From assembly GCA_902548045.1 (NCBI GenBank), contig CACCPR010000014.1, positions 1-13,348 of the forward strand: DNA of 13,348 nt. The letters are read 5' to 3'. Source of the stretch: an uncultured Pelagibacteraceae bacterium. GTDB taxonomy: Bacteria > Pseudomonadota > Alphaproteobacteria > Pelagibacterales > Pelagibacteraceae. This document shows positions 7,728 through 13,348 of the stretch, one piece after another. The notes under the pieces are model-generated. The model was not told where the DNA came from and did not search any database. It was given only the letters and a program-made list of their open reading frames with translations. Position numbers and translations under genes: made by a program. Every line of letters starts with the position of its first letter. Positions within the stretch are counted from its first letter, which is position 1.

Positions 7728-8835
7728 ATTTGAACTAAATACTTATTGGAGAAATATTGACAAAAATATTCTTTTTGGTTTTTTTCTTTTATTTTTTTTA
7801 GGACTTTTTTTTTCATTTTCTTCAACTTCTTCTTTAGCTGGAGAAAGAATAAATAAAGCATATTATTTCTTTTTTTCAAAACACTTAATTTTTACCATGT
7901 TAGCTCTTTTCCTAATGATTTTTATTTCAGCTATGGAAACCAATTTATTAAAAAAAATAATTGTCCCATTATTTGTGTTTTTTTTAATCTTATTAATTTT
8001 AGTTCCCATAATAGGAATCGAGGTAAAGGGAGCAAAAAGATGGTTGGATTTGTATTTTTTTAGAGTACAACCTATTGAATTACTTAAACCTTTCTTTATT
8101 TTAATTACGGTTAAAATACTGACTTTCAATAAAATTAAAAATTCTCAAATTAAATACTTATTTAGTTTTCTTTTATTATTCTCAATATTAATTCTCTTAA
8201 TTGATCAACCGGATCTTGGACAATCAGTTTTACTTATTGGAAGTTGGATCGCTACAGTTTTTATTTCTGGGGTGAACCTTATTTATATTTTTACTTTCTT
8301 TTTTATCTTTATTGCTCTAATAAGCAGCCTTTTATTTTTGATGCCAGAAAAGTTTGGATATATAATTAATCGATTAGTTACATTTTTTGATCCAAGTAAA
8401 GGAGATAACTTTCAATCCTCAAAAGCATTAGATGCTATAAAACAAGGTGGTTTAAAAGGACAAGGCATGGGTGAAGGTATTTTGAAGGATAGTGTTCCCG
8501 AGGCTCACACTGATTACATTATTGCAGTTATATCTGAAGAATACGGTTCAATTATATCAGTTATGATCATTACTATTTTTTTATACATTGCTTTCAGAAT
8601 TATTAAAAATTGCATTGTTAAAAATGATGAATTTTTAAAATTATCTTTGTGTGGTTTAGCTTCTCTACTTATCTTTCAAACTTTTATTCATATTGGAGTA
8701 AATACAAGTTTATTACCAACAACTGGAATGACATTACCCTTTTTAAGTTATGGAGGGTCCTCATTAATTGGCAGCGCCATTCTAGCTGGAATTATTTTAA
8801 ATTATACAAAAATTAAATTGGATACTAATGAATAG
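7708..8835 (+). CDS. ftsW: FtsW, septal peptidoglycan glycosyltransferase (SEDS family)
   Basis: A polytopic membrane protein of 375 residues belonging to the SEDS family; FtsW polymerises lipid II at the septum together with FtsI. About ten hydrophobic segments are visible. SEDS signatures are GAKRWLDL followed by QPIELLKP, DQPDLGQS, QSSKALDAIKQGGLKGQG, PEAHTDYIIAVISEEYG (with Asp269 at the position of the family's essential Asp), and the C-terminal LLPTTGMTLPFLSYGGSS. In QPIELLKP an Ile sits where Ser or Ala is usual. RodA is the main alternative, but the placement between murD and murG and the PEAHTD and LPFLSYGGSS wording favour FtsW. The ATG lies 20 bases before the murD stop, and the 3' end overlaps murG by 8 bases (ATGAATAG). 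Long T runs here reflect Phe/Leu-rich membrane helices rather than terminators. Confidence 0.95.
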   Translation: MLKRLLKFELNTYWRNIDKNILFGFFLLFFLGLFFSFSSTSSLAGERINKAYYFFFSKHLIFTMLALFLMIFISAMETNLLKKIIVPLFVFFLILLILVPIIGIEVKGAKRWLDLYFFRVQPIELLKPFFILITVKILTFNKIKNSQIKYLFSFLLLFSILILLIDQPDLGQSVLLIGSWIATVFISGVNLIYIFTFFFIFIALISSLLFLMPEKFGYIINRLVTFFDPSKGDNFQSSKALDAIKQGGLKGQGMGEGILKDSVPEAHTDYIIAVISEEYGSIISVMIITIFLYIAFRIIKNCIVKNDEFLKLSLCGLASLLIFQTFIHIGVNTSLLPTTGMTLPFLSYGGSSLIGSAILAGIILNYTKIKLDTNE

Positions 8836-9928
8836 TAAATATAAAAAAATAATAATCGCAACTGGAGGCACTGGAGGTCATGTTTTGCCAGCTTTTAATT
8901 TGGCTAAACATTTTTTTGATAATAAGATTAATGTTGAATTAACTTGCGACAAAAGAGGCTTAAAATATTTAAAAAACAATAATAATATAAAAGTTAATTT
9001 AATATTATCAGCAACTATTTTTCAAAATAATGTATTTAAAGCAATTTTATCTTCGATAATTATTTTTTATTCTGTATTTAGATCATTTTTATTTTTATTA
9101 ATTAAAAGACCTGAAATAGTTTTTGGTATGGGGGGATATTCCTCTTTTCCAGTCTGTATTGCTGCAAAAGCGCTTAATATCCCTTTTATTATATACGAGA
9201 ATAATCTTTTTATTGGTAAAGCAAATAAATATTTATTACCTTTTGCAAAAAAAATTTTTGTTTCTCACAAAGAACTAGAAGGAATTTCTGAAAAATATAG
9301 AAAAAAAATTTGCGAAATAGGCAATATAATAAATAAAGATATAATTAACCTCAAAGACCTGTCTAACACAAATATTGATACTCATAAATTAAAGATATTA
9401 ATTCTTGGAGGCAGTCAAGCAGCAAAAATATTCGCCGAAAAACTTCCTGAAATCTTTAAACAATGTATTGAAAACAAAGTAAATTTAGAAATTTTTCAAC
9501 AATGTTTACCTGAACAAAACAGAAATTTAATTTCTTTCTACAAAGATTTGAAAATTAAATTTGAAATTTTTAATTTTAATAGCGATCTATCAAATTATTA
9601 TTCAAAAATTAATTTAGCAATTACTAGATCAGGATCTTCGGTATTAGCAGAATTAATTAATGCAAATATACCTTTCATTTCTGTTCCACTGCCAACTTCA
9701 GCAGATAATCATCAATTAAAAAACGCTATTTATTATCAAAAAAAAGGTTATAGCTATTTAATAAAAGAGAAAGATTTGAACGAAGAATTATTTGAGTTAA
9801 TACAAAAAATTGATAGAGACAAATCATTGTTAGGGAAAATTAAAAACAAACAAAAAAAGTTTTCCGATAAAATAGTTTATGAAAATATTGATAATCAAAT
9901 GAATATAATAGTTAATGAAAAAAATTAG
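8828..9928 (+). CDS. murG: MurG, lipid I N-acetylglucosaminyltransferase (lipid II synthase)
   Basis: A GT-B glycosyltransferase of 366 residues that adds GlcNAc from UDP-GlcNAc to lipid I at the inner membrane face. The first glycine loop is GGTGGHVLP, with the conserved His at residue 18. A hydrophobic patch near residues 75-95 (FYSVFRSFLFLL) fits membrane association. The FGMGGYSSFP motif follows. The usual HEQN acceptor-side motif is YENN here, and the second glycine loop reads GGSQAA instead of the common GGSQGA. The donor-binding end is well kept: RSGSSVLAEL, then VPLPTSADNHQLKNA. The enzyme looks complete despite these substitutions. The start overlaps ftsW by 8 bases and the end overlaps murC by 14 bases, so translational coupling is likely on both sides. 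Confidence 0.96.
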   Translation: MNSKYKKIIIATGGTGGHVLPAFNLAKHFFDNKINVELTCDKRGLKYLKNNNNIKVNLILSATIFQNNVFKAILSSIIIFYSVFRSFLFLLIKRPEIVFGMGGYSSFPVCIAAKALNIPFIIYENNLFIGKANKYLLPFAKKIFVSHKELEGISEKYRKKICEIGNIINKDIINLKDLSNTNIDTHKLKILILGGSQAAKIFAEKLPEIFKQCIENKVNLEIFQQCLPEQNRNLISFYKDLKIKFEIFNFNSDLSNYYSKINLAITRSGSSVLAELINANIPFISVPLPTSADNHQLKNAIYYQKKGYSYLIKEKDLNEELFELIQKIDRDKSLLGKIKNKQKKFSDKIVYENIDNQMNIIVNEKN

Positions 9929-11312
9929 ATTAGGACAAAAAGAAATTATCCATTTTATAGGTATTGGAGGTATAGGGATGAGTGGATTAGCTCATGTTAT
10001 GAAAACTATGGGTTTTAAAATTCAAGGCAGCGATCAGAGTAAAAATAAAAATACCTCAAATTGTTCAAAAGCAGGAATTAAAATTTTTATCAAACACAAA
10101 AAAAAAAATATTAAAAACGCAACAATTGTAGTTAGATCCTCAGCAATAAAAGATAATAATATCGAGATCCAACATGCAAAAAAAATCAAAATTCCGATAT
10201 ATTCTAGAGCAGAGATATTGGCTTATGTAGTATCCTTAAAAAAAAATATAATTATTACTGGTTCGCATGGAAAAACTACTACAACATCTTTAGTGGCAAA
10301 AATATTATCTGATCAAAAATTAGATCCAACAATTATAAACGGTGGAGTTATAAATTCTTTTAATAGTAACGCCAAACTAGGAAAAGGTGATTGGGCTATT
10401 TTAGAGGCAGACGAGTCAGATGGTAGCTTTTTGAAATTACCCATTAATTATTCAATAGTCACAAACATTGATAATGAGCATGTAGATTATTATAAAAATT
10501 ATAAAAATTTAGAAAATGCTTTTATTCAATTTATTAATAAAACCCCTCCTATAGGCAAGTCAGTAATATGTATTGATAATAAAAATATAAAAAAAATTTT
10601 ACCTAAAATAAAAAATAAAAATATACTTACATATGGTTTCAGTAAAAATGCTAATTATAAAATAAGTAACGTTAGGTATGAAGTTTCAAATTCTTTTTTT
10701 GATTTAAATTATAAAAACTTTCAAAACAAAAATTCTACAATTAAAAATATTGATCTTAAATTAATTGGAGAACACAATGTTCTCAATGCAACTGCAGCTA
10801 TTGCAGTTTGTATTAATTTGGGAGTTAAAATAAATATTATTAAAAAAGCTTTAAAAAACTTTTCTGGTGTACAAAGACGAATGACTAAAATTTTTACTAA
10901 TAATAAAAATGAATTTTTTGATGATTATGCTCATCACCCAACAGAAATTAATTCTATTTTAAACAGTGTTAAGAATGTTTATAAAAATAGAAAAATTATT
11001 TCAGTTTTTGAGCCTCATCGTTATTCTAGGGTAATATCGCTTAAAAAAAGCTTTTCAGAATCATTTATTAAATCAGATTTAGTAATAATATGCCCTCTTT
11101 ATGCAGCAGGAGAGAAAAAAAATTCAAATTTTAGTCTCTTAAATTTCGCAAATTTAATTTCCAAAAATTCTAAAACTCAAGTAATACTTGTAAAAAATCA
11201 AAAAGAATTATCTAATTATTTTAAAAAGAACCTGATTAGCGATGAGATAATAATTGGTATGGGAGCGGGATCTATTTCACGTTGGATACGAGATCTAAAA
11301 TTTAATCTATAA
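9915..11312 (+). CDS. murC: MurC, UDP-N-acetylmuramate--L-alanine ligase
   Basis: A cytoplasmic ligase of 465 residues that starts the stem peptide by adding L-Ala to UDP-MurNAc. The N-terminal UDP-binding domain opens with HFIGIGGIGMSGLA and includes VVRSSAI. The central ATPase domain has P-loop GSHGKTTT at 116-123, then EADESDGSF and VTNIDNEHVDYY. The C-terminal domain has SGVQRRM, DDYAHHPTEI and FEPHRYSR, which identify MurC rather than MurD, MurE or MurF. The recycling ligase Mpl is related, but the dcw position and length fit MurC. The ATG overlaps the murG stop by 14 bases. The stop at 11310-11312 is followed by a 7-base spacer before murB, the longest gene-free gap in the window. Confidence 0.97.
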   Translation: MKKIRLGQKEIIHFIGIGGIGMSGLAHVMKTMGFKIQGSDQSKNKNTSNCSKAGIKIFIKHKKKNIKNATIVVRSSAIKDNNIEIQHAKKIKIPIYSRAEILAYVVSLKKNIIITGSHGKTTTTSLVAKILSDQKLDPTIINGGVINSFNSNAKLGKGDWAILEADESDGSFLKLPINYSIVTNIDNEHVDYYKNYKNLENAFIQFINKTPPIGKSVICIDNKNIKKILPKIKNKNILTYGFSKNANYKISNVRYEVSNSFFDLNYKNFQNKNSTIKNIDLKLIGEHNVLNATAAIAVCINLGVKINIIKKALKNFSGVQRRMTKIFTNNKNEFFDDYAHHPTEINSILNSVKNVYKNRKIISVFEPHRYSRVISLKKSFSESFIKSDLVIICPLYAAGEKKNSNFSLLNFANLISKNSKTQVILVKNQKELSNYFKKNLISDEIIIGMGAGSISRWIRDLKFNL

Positions 11313-11319
11313 ATTTTTT

Positions 11320-12213
11320 ATGGAACTTTTACAAAAGAAATTTGGAAAGAATTTGATAATTAAAGAAAACCTATCTAAATATAATTGGTTTAATTTAGGT
11401 GGGCCAGCAGATATTTTTTTCAGACCAGAAAATAAACAACAATTAAAAGAGTTTTTAAAAGAAATTAAAGATAATAATTATAAGATATTTATTTTAGGTG
11501 CAGGCTCGAACACTTTGATAAGAGACTCTGGCGTAAAAGGTGTAGTTATAAAGTTAGGTTCAAAATTTTCAGACATTAAGTTGTTAGATAAAGATAAAAT
11601 TGAAGCAGGCGCTGGCACATTAGATAAAAAAGTCTCGAATTTTGCTAAGGATAATGGAGTCAAGGATTTAGAATTTCTTTCATGTATCCCAGGATCAATA
11701 GGTGGAGCAGTGATAATGAATAGCGGATGCTATGGTTCGGACATTTCACAAATTTTAATGTCTATTAAAGTAATTGATGATCAAGGAAACGAAAAAGAGA
11801 TTAATAGTAATGAAATAAAATTTTCATATAGAGGTACAAATATACCTGATAATTATATTATTTTATCTGCTATTTTGAAAGGCACTGTTTCTTCACCAAA
11901 AATTATTGAAAAAAAACAAGAGGAATTATTAAAAAAAAAGAAAGAAACACAACCAAGCCAAATAAAAACTGGCGGAAGTACTTTTAAAAATAAAAAAGAT
12001 CAAAAGGCCTGGATATTAATTAAGGAGACAGGCTCTGATAAACTTTATGTAGGAGATGCAAAGATTTCTGAAAAGCATTGTAATTTTTTTGTTAATAATG
12101 GATCAGCTAAAGCTTCAGATATAGAAAAATTGATAAATAAAGTTAAGAGAGAGGTGTATACAAAAACTGGAGAAGAACTTGAGTTGGAAATAAAAATTAT
12201 TGGTAATGAATAA
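11320..12213 (+). CDS. murB: MurB, UDP-N-acetylenolpyruvoylglucosamine reductase
   Basis: A cytoplasmic FAD and NADPH enzyme of 297 residues that reduces UDP-GlcNAc-enolpyruvate to UDP-MurNAc. The FAD-binding N-terminal domain shows FNLGGPAD, LGAGSNTLIRDSGVKGVVIK and LSCIPGSIGGAVIMNSGCYG. FSYRGTNI supplies the substrate-site Tyr-Arg. The C-terminal domain has GGSTFKN with the presumed catalytic proton donor Ser220. WILIKETGSDK and SEKHCNFFVNNG follow, and the closing LELEIKIIG contains the expected catalytic Glu290. Length and motif wording fit the shorter type II MurB, commonly found beside murC. The ATG sits 7 bases after murC without a Shine-Dalgarno-like sequence. Its last 8 bases overlap ddl as ATGAATAA. 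The gene is complete and intact. Confidence 0.97.
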   Translation: MELLQKKFGKNLIIKENLSKYNWFNLGGPADIFFRPENKQQLKEFLKEIKDNNYKIFILGAGSNTLIRDSGVKGVVIKLGSKFSDIKLLDKDKIEAGAGTLDKKVSNFAKDNGVKDLEFLSCIPGSIGGAVIMNSGCYGSDISQILMSIKVIDDQGNEKEINSNEIKFSYRGTNIPDNYIILSAILKGTVSSPKIIEKKQEELLKKKKETQPSQIKTGGSTFKNKKDQKAWILIKETGSDKLYVGDAKISEKHCNFFVNNGSAKASDIEKLINKVKREVYTKTGEELELEIKIIGNE

Positions 12214-13135
12214 AAAAAAAGTTTTAATAGTTTTAGGGGGCACTTCAGGTGAAAGAAAGGTCAGTTTAGAAACAGGAAAAGCTTGCTTAAAAGCATTAAA
12301 AAAATTAGGTTATAAAACATCAACCTTTGATCCAAAAAAAAAACCATTAAATTTAATCGATAAAAACAAAGTAAGTAAAGTTTTTAACGCACTTCACGGG
12401 AAAGACGGGGAGGATGGTGTAGCACAGAGCTATTTTGAGTATTTAAAGATTCCTTATACTCATTCAGGAGTTATAAGCTCTCATAACGCCATGAATAAAA
12501 TAATATCAAAAGAAATTTTTAAAAAAAATAAAATAAAGTCACCTAAATACTTTAGTTTTATTAAAAATGAGTTCAATAGAAGTAATTTAAACAAAAGTAT
12601 TAAAATAAAAAAAATTAAATTTCCAATTGTTGTTAAACCAGTCAATGAAGGCTCAAGTATTGGAGTTAAAATATGTAAAAATGTAAAAACTCTTTATAAG
12701 TCCACTAGTTCTCTTTTTAAAAAATATTCTGAATTAATATTTGAGCCATTCATAGATGGTCAAGAAATTCAAGTTGCCATTTTAAATGGAAAACCATTAG
12801 GAGCTATAGAGCTTAGACCAAAGAGGAAGTTCTACGACTATAAGGCTAAATATTCTAAAGCAGCTAAAACTAAACACATAATGCCAGCTCTAATAAAAAA
12901 AACTAAGTACTTAGAAGTCCTAAAAATAGCAAAAAAAGCTCATAAAGTTTTAGGCTGTAAAGGAGTTACTCGATCAGATTTCAAATTTTTTAAAAATCAA
13001 TTTTATCTTCTAGAACTTAATACACAACCAGGCATGACAAGTTTATCATTGGTCCCAGAGATTGCTAATTACAAAGGTATAAAATTTGAAAAATTGGTTG
13101 AAAAAATTTTATTAAACGCCAGCATAAATAGATGA
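12206..13135 (+). CDS. ddl: Ddl, D-alanine--D-alanine ligase
   Basis: An ATP-grasp ligase of 309 residues (E. coli DdlB 306) that makes D-Ala-D-Ala, the substrate of the MurF half encoded upstream. Visible motifs are GGTSGERKVSLETG at the N-terminus, NALHGKDGEDGVAQ, and the ATP-grasp segment PIVVKPVNEGSSIGV. These are followed by EPFIDGQEIQVAIL, GVTRSDF and ELNTQPGMTSLSLVPE, which carries metal- and substrate-binding residues. I chose the ATG at 12206; an in-frame TTG two codons upstream at 12200 is less likely. The start overlaps murB by 8 bases and the TGA at 13133-13135 overlaps ftsQ by 4 bases (ATGA). A run of ten A at 12334-12343 encodes a Lys stretch near the N-terminus. The location between murB and ftsQ is the usual place of ddlB. 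Confidence 0.97.
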   Translation: MNKKKVLIVLGGTSGERKVSLETGKACLKALKKLGYKTSTFDPKKKPLNLIDKNKVSKVFNALHGKDGEDGVAQSYFEYLKIPYTHSGVISSHNAMNKIISKEIFKKNKIKSPKYFSFIKNEFNRSNLNKSIKIKKIKFPIVVKPVNEGSSIGVKICKNVKTLYKSTSSLFKKYSELIFEPFIDGQEIQVAILNGKPLGAIELRPKRKFYDYKAKYSKAAKTKHIMPALIKKTKYLEVLKIAKKAHKVLGCKGVTRSDFKFFKNQFYLLELNTQPGMTSLSLVPEIANYKGIKFEKLVEKILLNASINR

Positions 13136-13348
13136 GAAAACCAATTTTTGGGTTAATAATTCTTTTAATTCTTTTTACAACTTACATTCCAAATTTTAAT
13201 ATTAATATAAACCAAAATTTAAATATTAGGAAAATTATAGTAGAGAATAGCTTAATTTTAGATAAAGAAATAATCAAAAAAAAATTAAATTATCTTTATA
13301 ATGAAAATTTATTTTTTTTAAAAAATTCAGAAATTCAAAAAAGTTTAA
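13132..13348 (+). CDS. ftsQ: FtsQ, division protein, 5' part (runs off the window)
   Basis: The first 72 codons of an open frame that continues past the right edge. It encodes a very short basic tail (MRKP), a hydrophobic segment at about residues 5-20, and then the beginning of a POTRA-like domain. The POTRA pattern is IRKIIVENS (about 34-42) followed by an ILDKEIIKKKL helix and NENLFFLKNSEIQKSL. FtsQ is a bitopic scaffold that binds FtsB and FtsL in the periplasm. The call rests on this architecture and on position directly after ddl. The start is well fixed: an in-frame TAG at 13129-13131 immediately precedes the ATG, and there is no other Met in the visible part. The ATG overlaps the ddl stop as ATGA. 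The bases TTTAA at the window end are not a stop in this frame (the last codon is TTA). FtsA and FtsZ would be expected next, but cannot be seen. Confidence 0.88.
   Translation, partial: MRKPIFGLIILLILFTTYIPNFNININQNLNIRKIIVENSLILDKEIIKKKLNYLYNENLFFLKNSEIQKSL

Noticed and set aside
7780..7820. Long T runs in early ftsW as a terminator or regulatory site
   Set aside because: They encode Phe/Leu codons of the first membrane helix, and no GC-rich hairpin precedes them.
9915..11312. The ligase here being the recycling enzyme Mpl rather than MurC
   Set aside because: The length, the dcw position between murG and murB, and the HFIGIGGIGMSGLA, EADESDGSF and DDYAHHPTEI signatures fit MurC. The cluster would otherwise lack the first ligase.
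11313..11319. T-rich bases between murC and murB as a terminator
   Set aside because: The spacer is only 7 bases and has no stem-loop before the T run. The operon continues directly with murB.
13339..13348. TAA at the very end of the window as the stop of a short gene after ddl
   Set aside because: In the frame set by the ATG at 13132 the last codons are AAA AGT TTA with one base left over, so the TAA is out of frame and the gene runs on beyond the window.

Overview
This window is one uninterrupted stretch of a bacterial division and cell wall (dcw) gene cluster. All genes lie on the + strand, and coding sequence covers essentially the whole window. The order is rsmH (3' part) - ftsL-like - ftsI - murE-murF (one fused gene) - mraY - murD - ftsW - murG - murC - murB - ddl - ftsQ (5' part). 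The MurE DNPR motif indicates meso-diaminopimelate peptidoglycan, so a Gram-negative-type wall. The gene order (murC-murB-ddl-ftsQ after murG) matches the alphaproteobacterial and general proteobacterial dcw arrangement. The very A/T-rich, Lys/Asn/Ile-rich coding and near-total absence of spacers suggest a streamlined alphaproteobacterium, with Pelagibacterales (SAR11) or a relative as my best guess. That placement is inference from composition and layout, not from a database match.

Layout. Positions 1-882 hold the end of the 16S rRNA methyltransferase RsmH and a small FtsL-like membrane coiled-coil protein. Positions 857-2584 encode the septal transpeptidase FtsI. Positions 2562-7727 encode the cytoplasmic ligases MurE, MurF and MurD plus the lipid I synthase MraY. 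Positions 7708-9928 encode the septal glycosyltransferase FtsW and the lipid II synthase MurG. Positions 9915-13135 encode MurC, MurB and D-Ala-D-Ala ligase (Ddl). From 13132 to the window end is the start of FtsQ, which is cut off. No spacer exceeds 7 bases. I see no promoter, terminator, RNA gene, mobile element, CRISPR array or attachment site.

How the genes work together. MurB and MurC make UDP-MurNAc-L-Ala from UDP-GlcNAc-enolpyruvate, and MurD adds D-Glu. The MurE half of the fused enzyme adds meso-DAP, and its MurF half adds the D-Ala-D-Ala made by Ddl. MraY and MurG build lipid I and lipid II, and FtsW and FtsI polymerise and cross-link lipid II at the septum in the complex that FtsL and FtsQ help form. 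MurA, the lipid II flippase, FtsA and FtsZ are not in the window.

I find no undescribed system. The points most worth a second look are the MurE-MurF fusion, the unusual recurring gene-overlap geometry (three 8-base ATGNNTAR overlaps), an A10 tract at the ftsL stop where loss of one A would join FtsL to FtsI, and the extremely short FtsQ cytoplasmic tail.
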